Assembly (NCBI GenBank): GCA_016710685.1
Contig: JADJVC010000014.1
Location: 186,001 to 250,000 of the forward strand
Direction of reading: 5' to 3'
Length of the DNA: 64,000 bases
Source of the DNA: Flavobacteriales bacterium
Lineage (GTDB): Bacteria; Bacteroidota; Bacteroidia; Flavobacteriales_F; PHOS-HE28
Below, piece by piece: positions 7,686 through 16,511 of the stretch. The notes under the pieces were generated by a model, which was not told where the DNA came from, ran no database searches, and saw nothing but the letters and a program-made list of their open reading frames with translations. Position numbers and translations under genes: made by a program. Position 1 is the first letter of the stretch; every line of letters begins with the position of its first letter.

Positions 7686-8425
7686 TCAACCTTTCGCATT
7701 CAATTGCTTCTTCGCCCACTCATAGCCGATCCGCTCGATCACATCCGCTTTGCCCATTTCGAACAAATTGAAAGCAGACAGCTGCGGCGGTTCCACGAAC
7801 AGCCCACAACCTTTGGCGGAGCGTACTACGAGCTCGCGGAAATTCAAGTGCCACACGCGGTCCATGGTGCGTAACATGCCGCGTTTGGCGGGATCGAACA
7901 CCGGCAGCGGATTCACATGCACGGCCACTACTTGCGCTTTAGTCGCTGAGAAAGGTTCCACCGGCAGGTTGTTGCTCACTCCACCGTCCACATAATACAC
8001 GCCTTCTACTTGCACGGGCGGGAATACCACGGGGATGGCGCACGATGCCATGAGCGCGGGCAGCAGTTCACCGCTGTGGAAGATGTGCTGGCCGCCTTTT
8101 TCATAGTCCGTAGCAGAAACGAACAGGGGCATTGGAAGATCTTCGAAACGCTGGTGCTTCAAGTTCTTCCGGAGAAAAGCCTCGATGCGCTTGGAGACCG
8201 TGGTGGGCCGCCGCGTTAAACGAGGACGTTTCAGTTCCTCTTTCACCAATGCAAAACCTCTTGTGGTGTGCGCCCATCGGCTAGCAGGGCTCCCACCAAA
8301 GCACCCGCACTGGTGCCACTTATAGCCGAAGGACGGATGCCCGCTTCAAGAAAGGCGCGCAACACGCCCAAGTGCGCAGCACCCCGGATGCCGCCGCCGG
8401 AAAGCACGAAAGGACGTTGTTCCAT
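7686..8425 (-). pseudogene. Patatin-like phospholipase, frameshifted
   Basis: Two frames of one gene. 8425-8243 encodes the start, with the oxyanion motif GGGIRG (10-15) and nucleophile elbow GTSAG (Ser39), ending at TPQEVLHW and a stop. The other frame continues at about 8249 with VKEELKRPRLTRR and carries the catalytic Asp in YYVDGG. One missing base near 8245-8252 would join them into about 245 residues, normal for RssA-like bacterial patatins, though the joining region looks a few residues short. Intact, it would be a cytoplasmic or peripheral acyl hydrolase (Ser-Asp dyad). All catalytic residues survive, so this may be a sequencing error. A Crp-type regulator follows 2 bp downstream. Confidence 0.85.
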
Positions 8426-8453
8426 CCGTGTAAAATAAACGTTCTGATCAGGA

Positions 8454-11033
8454 TCAATCCTTCACGAACCGCAAACCGGTCAATGCCGCCGTGTTCGGCC
8501 AACGCAACAGGTAAACGCCAGGGGCCAGTTTGCCAACGGCGATCTGGGGCGCTCCGGAATTCAGTACTCCGAATTGCACGGTGCGCCCGCGCGCGTCCAC
8601 GATCTGGTAAGCCGGGGAACCGTGCCCTTCGCCCAACCCGCGTACGTTCAACATTTCCGAAACCGGGACCGGCCAAACCGATGGACCTTGGGTCACTTGA
8701 TCCCCGACCCCGACGCTGAAGACCAGCACCGTGTCAGAATTCGCTGAGCAGCCCAAGCTGTCCGTTACCCGCACGTAATAGTTGCCGTTCTCATCCGCAT
8801 TGAGGCTCTGCCCTTCCGCACCCGGTATGGGGCTGTTCTCCAAGAACCATTGATATTCCGCGGCTTCCGTGCTGGTAAGCTCCAACCCCACCGCTGTGAT
8901 GGTGGCCACTGGCAAAGGGTTTTCCGTAATGATGATGGTGTCGCTGCGGCCGAAACAGCCCGAAGTGTTGTGTACCGTTAGTTGAAGCGTGTCGCCCGGC
9001 TGCGCCCATGTGCCTGAGTCGTGGTCTTCGTTGGTCCATGCATAGTCGAACATGAAATCCGGGCCAAGCAGTTTTGTGCTGTCTCCGGAACAAGCGCTGT
9101 AGGGGCCGCTTACCGGAACGTTGAAGTTGGTCCCCACTAAAGCTTGGAACGTGTTGAGCTTGCCATGGCCCCAGCCGTTGTTGGGCAGGTTGATGGCGAA
9201 GGTGTCGCCAAAGGCCGCCGCATTGATGGCATTGAGCACCATCAGGTTACTGGCATAAGGACACTTTTCCAACAACAGCGCCGCCGTTCCCGCCACCGAA
9301 GGCGAGGCGATGGACGTGCCGCCGTTGCGCATGTGCAGGCTGTCGATCAGCTTGTCCACGCCATTGATCAAGTAAGTCTGCACGATCACCAATGGGCCGG
9401 CGCTGAAAGTGGCATCGCCCGGCGAGGCGAGGTCCGGCTTCAGGAGCCCCGTGCGCGTGGGTCCATGACTGCTGCCATTGCTCAAGTCGCCCGTAGGGTC
9501 GTCAAAATCCCGCGGAGTTCCGGATACATCGATGTAATGCTGCTGGTTGTAGTAGTTGCCCACCGTGATCACGTTCGGCGAGCAGGCCCAGGAATCCACC
9601 ACCTGCATGGTGCTGTCCGGCAAAACATAATTCACGATCGCCGGGAACGAAGCGCTGTCCGGAATGTCCACGACCATCTTCGAGGTGCCGAAAACGTCGA
9701 TGCTCCATGCATCGAACCGTCCGCTTCCGGTGGTGCTGAAACGGTACCGGTTTTGCGTTGTGGAATCAGCTTGCGGGATGTACACCTCCATGTGTACTTG
9801 GCCGCCCCGGTATTCAGCGTATGTATGTACTACGCCGAGCTTGTTGCCGCTAACGCTCCACAGCGTGTCCATCGTAATTTGCCCAATGGTGCCGGAAACT
9901 TGCCTGTATGGGATCGCCCCGCGGAATTGCAGGGAGGGGCTGATCCGGTCCGCGCCCACGCTGTAGTGCACTTGGCTGAAATCCGCCGTGTCGGCCCACA
10001 GGTCGAAGTACATGGCACCAATGCCCAAGGCGCTGTTGGGGTTGTAATTGAACCATGTGAAGGTGGTGTCCGCCCCGACTTCATGCCGCAGGTGATAGGG
10101 GGGGAGCGAGCCGCTGTTGCCTGCTGCACATACCAACACCCGACCGTTTTCCTCCGTGAGCATTTGGTCGATCATTAAAGCTGCAGGGTCCAAGCCGTCG
10201 TGGCTGCCGTAGTATGCGCCCAAGCTTAGGTTGATCGCTACGGGCCGCCCCAAACTGCTGGCAATGTCCGTGATGTATTTCACCGCGTCCACGATGGAGG
10301 CCGTCCAGTTTACATGGTCCATGTCGTTGGCCACCACGATGAGGTCCGACTTCGGGGCCACGCCCGCGCAATGCCCGTTGCCCAAGTTATTGCCGGCCGC
10401 GGTGCCGCCTACGGTGGTGCCGTGCCCGTAGCCCGCCAAGTCGTTTACCGGGCAATTCCCAACATTGATCGCGGTGCTGTCCCACTGCTGGCCATAGCCG
10501 TATTCAGCAGGCGTCAACGCTGCATTGAAAGGCATGTTCTGGTCCCAATAGTGCAATACCCGCGTATTACCTAAGCTGTCTTTGAAGTCCGGGTGCCGGA
10601 AGTCCAGACCGGTGTCGATGATGCCCATCAGCACGCCTTCGCCTTGGTACGCTTGCGGAAGAGGCGCCAGACCTTGGTGCGCCTCATCAACATGCGCTTT
10701 CACGCGCATGCTGTCGTTGAGCGCGCGACCTTTGGAAAGTGAGAATGAAATGGAGCGGATGGCGGGATCGTTGTCCAACGCCGGCACCGCTTCCACGGGG
10801 AGTGTGGCACTTAGCCAAGTCGCCGTGGCCATCTTCGGCAGCCCGTGAAGCCCCAACACGGTACGGGTCACTTGTGCCGCATCACCTTCCAGAAAAAGGT
10901 CCACATTGGTTCCCGGCTCCGCAGTGGCGAGGTAGACCTGCAACTGGATGCCGATCTTGGTTTGCCGCTGGCCGAATAGCTGAACAAAGGCGAGGGTTGC
11001 AAACAAAAATGCTGTGGTTCGGATGCCGATCAT
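8454..11033 (-). CDS. Secreted subtilisin-like S8 peptidase with T9SS sorting domain
   Basis: 859 residues. Signal peptide (about 1-22), then a propeptide-like region. The peptidase domain has Asp140 in GIIDTGLDFRHPDF, His204 in GYGHGTTVGG and Ser574 in GGTSIASPSVAGTA. The 370-residue gap between His and Ser holds an insertion, as in the large S8 peptidases of Bacteroidota. After the catalytic domain comes an Ig/PKD-like stretch (TIIITENPLPVATITAVGLE). The end is a type A T9SS sorting domain (VWPVPVSEMLNV to APGVYLLRW, last about 75 residues). Likely exported by Sec, then moved across the outer membrane and anchored or released. On the minus strand TAACTTTC lies 4 nt before the ATG. Confidence 0.92.
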   Translation of the reverse strand: MIGIRTTAFLFATLAFVQLFGQRQTKIGIQLQVYLATAEPGTNVDLFLEGDAAQVTRTVLGLHGLPKMATATWLSATLPVEAVPALDNDPAIRSISFSLSKGRALNDSMRVKAHVDEAHQGLAPLPQAYQGEGVLMGIIDTGLDFRHPDFKDSLGNTRVLHYWDQNMPFNAALTPAEYGYGQQWDSTAINVGNCPVNDLAGYGHGTTVGGTAAGNNLGNGHCAGVAPKSDLIVVANDMDHVNWTASIVDAVKYITDIASSLGRPVAINLSLGAYYGSHDGLDPAALMIDQMLTEENGRVLVCAAGNSGSLPPYHLRHEVGADTTFTWFNYNPNSALGIGAMYFDLWADTADFSQVHYSVGADRISPSLQFRGAIPYRQVSGTIGQITMDTLWSVSGNKLGVVHTYAEYRGGQVHMEVYIPQADSTTQNRYRFSTTGSGRFDAWSIDVFGTSKMVVDIPDSASFPAIVNYVLPDSTMQVVDSWACSPNVITVGNYYNQQHYIDVSGTPRDFDDPTGDLSNGSSHGPTRTGLLKPDLASPGDATFSAGPLVIVQTYLINGVDKLIDSLHMRNGGTSIASPSVAGTAALLLEKCPYASNLMVLNAINAAAFGDTFAINLPNNGWGHGKLNTFQALVGTNFNVPVSGPYSACSGDSTKLLGPDFMFDYAWTNEDHDSGTWAQPGDTLQLTVHNTSGCFGRSDTIIITENPLPVATITAVGLELTSTEAAEYQWFLENSPIPGAEGQSLNADENGNYYVRVTDSLGCSANSDTVLVFSVGVGDQVTQGPSVWPVPVSEMLNVRGLGEGHGSPAYQIVDARGRTVQFGVLNSGAPQIAVGKLAPGVYLLRWPNTAALTGLRFVKD

Positions 11034-11042
11034 GCCGGAAAG

Positions 11043-11507
11043 TTAAGCAGATAACGCCTTCGACATCGTTTCCCAATCCGGCACCGCCGGAAGAAATTCG
11101 AAAGTGCCGTCAAGACCGATCTGGCAACAGCTATGCGCCAGCCCGTTCGTAACCAGCAAAAACGGGACCTTGAACACCGTGTTGTAGCGTGCGGCCTGCT
11201 CGAATACGGTGGTGTCCAACTTCACGCCCGGTGCCTTGCATTCCACCAGCAGCAAGGGTTTTGCCCCCGGTCCGTGTACTAATATGTCAGCCCGGCGCGC
11301 CATCCGGTTCAGCACCAGCGAATGCTCCACGGCGATCAATGAAAGCGGGCAGCACAGGTCATGTATCAGGTGGTTCAGCACATGCTGCCGCACCCATTCC
11401 TCAGGCGTAAGCACCACCCAACGGCGCCGCACCGGATCGAATACGAGGTCGCCTTCGGCGCGTTGCCTAATTTCGACCCCATGGTCAGGAAGGTTCAAGC
11501 CTTTCAT
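11043..11507 (-). CDS. HsdR_N-like (type I restriction enzyme R N-terminal domain) protein
   Basis: 154 residues from ATG 11507 (a second ATG lies at 11510). It contains only a nuclease-like domain: EEWVRQHVLNHLIHDLCCP, RRADILVHGPGAKPLLLVEC with the PD-(D/E)xK-type pattern D...ECK (LLLVECKAPG), and DTTVFEQAARYNTVFKVPFL. Solitary proteins of this type are widespread in Bacteroidota, usually without hsdM or hsdS, and their role is unknown; none is seen here. The gene diverges from the AMP nucleosidase gene, whose start lies only about 20 bp away. Confidence 0.85.
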   Translation of the reverse strand: MKGLNLPDHGVEIRQRAEGDLVFDPVRRRWVVLTPEEWVRQHVLNHLIHDLCCPLSLIAVEHSLVLNRMARRADILVHGPGAKPLLLVECKAPGVKLDTTVFEQAARYNTVFKVPFLLVTNGLAHSCCQIGLDGTFEFLPAVPDWETMSKALSA

Positions 11508-11530
11508 CATCCACTTAATCGACAACAAAA

Positions 11531-12304
11531 GTGCATACCAAAGAAGATATCGTGAAGAACTGGCTGCCACGCTACACCGGCGTAGAGCTGAAAGACTTCA
11601 AAAAGTACGTGTTGCTCACCAACTTCGACAATTACCTGCACCTCTTCGCAGCGCAGACGGGCGCTACGCTGCACGGCGTTGGAAAGCCCATGCAGGTGGC
11701 CATTGCGGAAGATATGGTGATGATCAACTTCGGAATGGGAAGCCCAACAGCAGCCACTGTCATGGACCTGCTAAGCGCCATTTCGCCCAAGGCCGTGCTG
11801 TTCTTGGGCAAGTGCGGCGGCCTCAAGAAAAAGAACGCCATCGGCGACCTGATTCTTCCCATAGCAGCCATCCGCGGGGAAGGAACCAGCAACGACTATT
11901 TCCCGCCGGAAGTGCCCGCCTTACCGAGCTTCATGATCCACCGGTCCGTAAGCGGGGTGATCCGCGACATGGAACTTGACTATTGGAGTGGCACCGTTTA
12001 CACCACCAACCGCCGCGTGTGGGAGCATGATGAAGTGTTCAAGGAACGGCTGCGTGTTGACCGTTGCATGGCCGTGGACATGGAAACAGCAACCATATTC
12101 ATCACCGGTTTCCACAACGAGATCCCCACAGGAGCCTTGCTGTTGGTAAGCGATCAGCCCATGGTGCCCGAAGGCGTGAAGACCAGCGATAGTGACAAGA
12201 AAGTCACAGGTAGCTTTGCTGATACGCACGTAAAGATCGGGATCGAGTCACTGCGCGACATCATCAATGAAGGCCGCACAGTGAAGCATTTGCGGTTCGA
12301 GTAA
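11531..12304 (+). CDS. amn: AMP nucleosidase
   Basis: 257 residues from GTG 11531. Hydrolyses AMP to adenine and ribose 5-phosphate. The sequence fits the short Bacteroidota AMP nucleosidase of the PNP/UDP phosphorylase fold: KEDIVKNWLPRYTG at the start, MVMINFGMGSPTAATVMDLL, the phosphate/ribose-site strand VLFLGKCGGLKKK, the specificity Glu region CMAVDMETATIF, and LLLVSDQPMVPEG near the end. E. coli Amn is much longer with an extra N-terminal domain; this short form is the usual one in the phylum. Divergent from the HsdR_N gene. Confidence 0.9.
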   Translation: MHTKEDIVKNWLPRYTGVELKDFKKYVLLTNFDNYLHLFAAQTGATLHGVGKPMQVAIAEDMVMINFGMGSPTAATVMDLLSAISPKAVLFLGKCGGLKKKNAIGDLILPIAAIRGEGTSNDYFPPEVPALPSFMIHRSVSGVIRDMELDYWSGTVYTTNRRVWEHDEVFKERLRVDRCMAVDMETATIFITGFHNEIPTGALLLVSDQPMVPEGVKTSDSDKKVTGSFADTHVKIGIESLRDIINEGRTVKHLRFE

Positions 12305-12394
12305 GCGTGACGGAATGCTGATTTTGCTGATCATTAGGATGAACGATGATCTGATATTGGGCTGGAAAATGAAAAGCATGAACTTGTTCTCTTC

Positions 12395-13408
12395 ATGAGC
12401 ACCACCGACGATTTCAAGAAGATCGTGAAGGAGGTCCGTGGTGGCACGTTCAAGCCCATCTATTTCCTGCATGGTGAGGAGTCCTACTTCATTGATCGCG
12501 TCTCGGAGGAGATCGAGATCCACGCGCTACAGGAACACGAGAAGGATTTCAACCTGAGCATACTCTACGGACGCGATACCGAACCGGAAGCAGTAAAGGA
12601 TTCATGTCTGCGCTACCCCATGATGGCCGAACGCCAGCTGGTGGTGCTGCGCGAAGCACAGACATGGAGAATTGATGCCTTTAAGAAGTTGGAGGCGTAC
12701 TTCAAAAATCCCACGCCCACCACCATTTTGGTGATCTGCTACAAGCACAAAAAGGCAGACGGGCGACAGACTTGGTTGAAGGACCTGGCTAAGAAGCAGG
12801 TGGTGTTCGTAAGCGATAAGTTGAAGGATGAGATGCTGCCGGATTGGATCCAGAAGTATGTCACCTTCCACAAACGCCGCATTGGTCCGGTGGAAGCAAA
12901 GCTGCTGGCGGACCATCTCGGTAGCGATCTCGGCAAGCTCACGAACGAAGTGGAAAAACTCTGCATCGTGATCGACGAAGGCGGCACCATTACCGGAGAT
13001 CTCATCGAGCGCAACGTGGGCATCAGCAAGGAGTACAACATCTTCGAGCTGCAAAAAGCCATCGGCACCGGCGACCGGCTCCGCGCGCAAACCATCGCGA
13101 AATACTTGGCCACGGACAAGGAGCATAAGGTTTTCCTCACGGCCGCCATGCTGAGCAATTATTTCAACAAGATCGGTGTGGTCCACGAAAATCCGGGCAA
13201 GCAACAGGGTGAACTCGCCGCAGCCTTAGGCATTCCGCCGTTCTTCGTCCGCGAATACGCAAGTGCCGCGCGGCTCTATCCACAAGCGCGCTTGCGCAAC
13301 ATACAGCACCTGCTTCGCGAAGCCGACCTGCGAGGCAAAGGCCTGGGGAATACAAGTGCCGATGATGGTGAACTTTTGCGGGAGCTGTTGGCGAGAGTGA
13401 TGGGGTAA
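12395..13408 (+). CDS. holA: DNA polymerase III subunit delta
   Basis: 337 residues with the delta-subunit pattern: KPIYFLHGEESYFIDRVSEE at the start (the modified P-loop of clamp-loader delta subunits), YPMMAERQLVVLREAQTW, a lid-domain region LADHLGSDLGKLTNEVEKL and FELQKAIGTGD, and a C-terminal collar domain. Opens the beta clamp within the clamp loader. Start at ATG 12395, 90 bp after amn. The TAA stop is followed two bases later by a GTTGTCA heptamer array. Confidence 0.92.
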   Translation: MSTTDDFKKIVKEVRGGTFKPIYFLHGEESYFIDRVSEEIEIHALQEHEKDFNLSILYGRDTEPEAVKDSCLRYPMMAERQLVVLREAQTWRIDAFKKLEAYFKNPTPTTILVICYKHKKADGRQTWLKDLAKKQVVFVSDKLKDEMLPDWIQKYVTFHKRRIGPVEAKLLADHLGSDLGKLTNEVEKLCIVIDEGGTITGDLIERNVGISKEYNIFELQKAIGTGDRLRAQTIAKYLATDKEHKVFLTAAMLSNYFNKIGVVHENPGKQQGELAAALGIPPFFVREYASAARLYPQARLRNIQHLLREADLRGKGLGNTSADDGELLRELLARVMG

Positions 13409-13410
13409 GA

Positions 13411-13459
13411 GTTGTCAGTTGTCAGTTGTCAGTTCTCAGTTGTTAGGCGTTGCAACGCC
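13411..13459. repeat. GTTGTCA heptamer array followed by a palindrome
   Basis: 13411-13445 is five 7-bp units (GTTGTCA three times, GTTCTCA, GTTGTTA). It runs directly into the perfect 14-bp palindrome GGCGTTGCAACGCC (13446-13459). The array starts two bases after the holA stop codon. A related array at 31537-31564 uses the same unit and is also followed by GGCGTT. Confidence 0.85.
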
Positions 13460-13516
13460 AACTTCGCGTTCCCGCAATACGAACCGGTGGCAAACGTTGC
13501 GGTTTAACACCTTCTC

Positions 13517-13543
13517 TTCTTTGCGTTCTTAGCGTCTTTGCGG
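13517..13543 (-). repeat. Nonamer-phased repeat, GCAAAG variant
   Basis: TTCTTTGCG / TTCTTAGCG / TCTTTGCGG read 9-bp-phased; the reverse complement starts ACCGCAAAG, paralleling ACCACAGAG in the copies at 345 and 60491. It is followed (13557-13600) by more TTGCG-phased sequence up to the valS promoter box. Non-coding. Confidence 0.65.
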
Positions 13544-13631
13544 TAAAAATCCGCATTCCATTGCGCCCCCGTTGCGTCCGTTGCGCCGTTGCGGTGAAAA
13601 AACCAACGCCGCTTGCGGCCAACGCCCGGAT

Positions 13632-13639
13632 TACCTTCG
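13632..13639 (+). promoter_or_regulatory. Putative -7 promoter box of valS
   Basis: TACCTTCG, a near-consensus match to the Bacteroidota -7 element TAnnTTTG, 8 nt before the valS ATG. Predicts a leader of only a few bases. Confidence 0.5.
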
Positions 13640-13647
13640 CAGCCCTT

Positions 13648-16311
13648 ATGGAAAAGATTGAACTTCCCAAACGCTACGAGGCCAAGGAGATCGAAGGCAA
13701 GTGGTACCAATACTGGCTCGATAACCGCTATTTCCGCTCCGTGCCTGACGAGCGCGAACCCTATACCGTGGTGATCCCGCCGCCGAACGTTACCGGCGTG
13801 CTTCACATGGGGCATATGCTGAACAACACCATTCAGGATGTGCTGGTGCGGCGCGCGCGGATGCAAGGAAAGAACGCCTGCTGGGTGCCGGGAACGGACC
13901 ATGCCAGCATCGCCACGGAAGCCAAAGTGGTGAAGTTGCTCGCGGAACAAGGGATCAAGAAGAGCGTGATCGGAAGGGAGAAATTCCTTGAACATGCCTT
14001 TGCGTGGAAGGAGAAATACGGCGGAACGATCCTGGAACAATTGAAGAAACTCGGCGCCAGCTGCGACTGGGACCGTACGCGCTTCACCATGGAACCCGCG
14101 CTGAGCGAGGCCGTGATCGATGTCTTCATCGATCTGCACAAGAAAGGCCTCGTATACCGCGATTACCGCATGGTGAACTGGGACCCCGTGGCCCTTACCG
14201 CCGTTAGCGACGAAGAAGTAATGCACAAGGAGGTCAATTCACGGTTGATCTATGTGCGCTACAAAGTGGACTCCCCTTCTACTTCGGAGATGGGGCAGGG
14301 GGATGAGGCCGAGTACATAACCATCGCCACAACACGCCCCGAAACCATTCCCGGCGATACGGCCGTGGCGGTGCATCCGGAGGATCCGCGCTATGCACAC
14401 CTAAAAGGCAAAAACGTGATCGTGCCGCTGGTGAATCGTTCCGTGCCCGTGATCTTCGACGATTACGTGGAACGTGAGTTTGGAACCGGCGCGCTGAAAG
14501 TGACGCCCGCGCACGACACCAACGACCATGAGATCGGCAAGCGCCACAAGCTGGCAGTGATCGACACCTTGGAGCCGAACGGCACCATGAGCGCTGCCGC
14601 GCAATTCTTTGTTGGCGAAGACCGCTTCATCGCAAGGAAAAAATTCGTGAAACTGCTGGAGGAGCAAGGCCACGTAGTGAAGACGGAGGACATCGTGAAC
14701 AAGGTGGGCACGAGCGAACGCACCGATGCCATCATCGAGCCGCGCTTGTCGTTGCAATGGTTCGTGAAGATGGGCGAGATGGCGAAGCCCGCGCTGGACG
14801 TGGTGATGAGCGGCGAGGTGAAACTGCATCCGCAGAAATTCGCCAACACCTACCGCCACTGGATGGAGAACGTACGCGACTGGTGCATCAGCCGCCAACT
14901 GTGGTGGGGCCAACGTATTCCCGCGTGGTACAACGATGCCGGCGATTTCGCGGTTTGCAAGACCGAAGCTGAGGCGATCGCGCAATTCACTTCCGCAGGG
15001 CATAGCACGAAAGGTGTCCGGCAGGACGAGGACGTGATGGACACCTGGTTCAGCAGTTGGCTGTGGCCCATCAGCGTGTTCGACGGTTTCAAAGATCCGG
15101 ACAATGCGGAGATCAAGTACTACTATCCCACCAACGACCTCGTTACCGCGCCGGAGATCCTCTTTTTCTGGGTGGCACGCATGATCATGGCCGGGCTGGA
15201 ATACCGCAAGGAAGTGCCGTTCAAAAACGTCTACCTCACCGGCATCGTGCGCGACAAGCAAGGCCGGAAAATGAGCAAGAGCCTCGGCAACAGCCCGGAT
15301 CCGTTGGAACTCATCGAAAAATTCGGTGCCGACGGCGTGCGCGTGGGCATGTTGCTCACGTCCCCCGCAGGCAACGACTTGCCCTTCGACGAAAGCCTCT
15401 GCGAGCAAGGCCGCAACTTCAGCAACAAGATCTGGAACGCTTTCCGTTTGGTTCAGGGCTTTTCGGTGCATGACGACAAGCAACCGGCTGGCAACGCTGC
15501 GGCCTGCGCGTGGATGCGTTCGCGCGTGAGCCGGGCAACCACGGAGATCGACGCGCTGTACGCGCAATTCCGCATCAGCGAAGCGTTGATGGCCACTTAC
15601 AAGCTGATCTGGGACGACCTCTGCAGCTGGTACTTGGAGAGCATTAAGCCAGCCTTCATCAACGGAGTGGCCGCGCCCATCGACCGCACCACGCATGCCG
15701 CGACCATCGCGCTGTTCGAGGATGTAATGAAGCTGCTGCATCCCTTCATGCCCTTCCTCACTGAAGAATTATGGAGCCATCTGAACCTTCGAAAAGGTCC
15801 GGAGGCGGCGCTCATCATCGCGCAATGGCCCAAGAGCGGCGAGGGCGATGCGAAACTCGAAGCAGAAATGCAGCACGCCTTCGATCTCGTGACCGCAGTG
15901 CGCAACATCCGCAACGAACGTGGTTTGAGTCCGAAGGAAGCATTGGCTGTGCAAGTGAAGGCCAAGTCACCATTGGGTGAAGCCACGCAAGCATTGGTCG
16001 GGAAACTGGCGAATGTCTCCGCGATGGAAGCGGCCGCGAGCGCAGGTGCCGGTTCCATCAACTTCCTCGTTGGCACCACGGAATACGCCGTGGACCTTGG
16101 CGAAAACGTGGACAGTGAAGCCGAGCGCAAAAAGGCCGAAGAAGAGCTGAAATACGCCCGCGGCTTTCTCGCCAGCGTGGACAAAAAGCTTAGCAACGAA
16201 CGCTTCGTAAGCGGCGCACCACCACAAGTGCTGGAGAACGAGCAAAAGAAAAAAGCCGACGCCGAAGCGAAGATCAAAGCGATCGAGGAGCGGCTGGCGG
16301 TGTTGGGGTGA
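13648..16311 (+). CDS. valS: Valine--tRNA ligase
   Basis: 887 residues, class I synthetase charging tRNA-Val. HIGH-type motif in PPNVTGVLHMGHML (HMGH 53-56), KMSKS at 541-545 in KQGRKMSKSLGNSPDP, editing-domain sequence TIATTRPETIPGDTAVAVHP, and the C-terminal coiled-coil tRNA arm (from about residue 820, EERKKAEEELKYARG-like, ending IKAIEERLAVLG). Start at ATG 13648 matches the family N-terminus (ELPKRYEAKEIEGKWYQYW) and follows a TACCTTCG promoter box; the open frame upstream is repeat DNA. Complete. Confidence 0.96.
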   Translation: MEKIELPKRYEAKEIEGKWYQYWLDNRYFRSVPDEREPYTVVIPPPNVTGVLHMGHMLNNTIQDVLVRRARMQGKNACWVPGTDHASIATEAKVVKLLAEQGIKKSVIGREKFLEHAFAWKEKYGGTILEQLKKLGASCDWDRTRFTMEPALSEAVIDVFIDLHKKGLVYRDYRMVNWDPVALTAVSDEEVMHKEVNSRLIYVRYKVDSPSTSEMGQGDEAEYITIATTRPETIPGDTAVAVHPEDPRYAHLKGKNVIVPLVNRSVPVIFDDYVEREFGTGALKVTPAHDTNDHEIGKRHKLAVIDTLEPNGTMSAAAQFFVGEDRFIARKKFVKLLEEQGHVVKTEDIVNKVGTSERTDAIIEPRLSLQWFVKMGEMAKPALDVVMSGEVKLHPQKFANTYRHWMENVRDWCISRQLWWGQRIPAWYNDAGDFAVCKTEAEAIAQFTSAGHSTKGVRQDEDVMDTWFSSWLWPISVFDGFKDPDNAEIKYYYPTNDLVTAPEILFFWVARMIMAGLEYRKEVPFKNVYLTGIVRDKQGRKMSKSLGNSPDPLELIEKFGADGVRVGMLLTSPAGNDLPFDESLCEQGRNFSNKIWNAFRLVQGFSVHDDKQPAGNAAACAWMRSRVSRATTEIDALYAQFRISEALMATYKLIWDDLCSWYLESIKPAFINGVAAPIDRTTHAATIALFEDVMKLLHPFMPFLTEELWSHLNLRKGPEAALIIAQWPKSGEGDAKLEAEMQHAFDLVTAVRNIRNERGLSPKEALAVQVKAKSPLGEATQALVGKLANVSAMEAAASAGAGSINFLVGTTEYAVDLGENVDSEAERKKAEEELKYARGFLASVDKKLSNERFVSGAPPQVLENEQKKKADAEAKIKAIEERLAVLG

Positions 16312-16315
16312 AGCC

Positions 16316-16483
16316 GATCAGAAAATCAGAAAATCAGACGATCAGACGATCAGACGATCGAACCCGCAGACTTAGAGCAATGCCGGTCGGATCGAAATGT
16401 TCAAGGTTTTGACGCGATTAGGGCGTTGGACGTTAGGTGCATACTGCCCGGCATTCAATTTCTGATTTTCTGATTTTCTGATC
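16316..16483. repeat. Inverted pair of octamer arrays (AATCAGAA / TTCTGATT)
   Basis: 16316-16363 is six 8-bp units (GATCAGAA, AATCAGAA, AATCAGAC, GATCAGAC twice, GATCGAAC). 16460-16483 is three units of the exact reverse complement (TTCTGATT twice, TTCTGATC). They are separated by about 96 bp. Inside is a second inverted pair, AATGCCGG (16379-16386) and CCGGCATT (16448-16455). The whole could fold as a long stem or be a non-autonomous element. It fills the gap between valS and the phosphatase gene. Confidence 0.75.
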
Positions 16484-16499
16484 CAACGATTACCCCCAT

Positions 16500-16507
16500 T
16501 ACCTTCG
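16500..16507 (+). promoter_or_regulatory. Putative -7 promoter box (TACCTTCG) of the Ppx/GppA gene
   Basis: TACCTTCG followed by CACC and then ATC GCC CGC. In four other genes here (hbd, nnr, fsa, hisS) the same box is followed by 4 nt and ATG, so the ATC at 16512 occupies the start position. Confidence 0.55.
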
Positions 16508-16511
16508 CACC

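Noticed and set aside
9144..10178. 344-codon open frame antisense to the subtilase
   Set aside because: The subtilase has a full catalytic triad on the other strand; the antisense sequence lacks any domain pattern.
14401..15741. 446-codon open frame antisense to valS
   Set aside because: valS is unambiguous in sequence and length; the antisense product shows no motif and is the usual GC-rich shadow frame.
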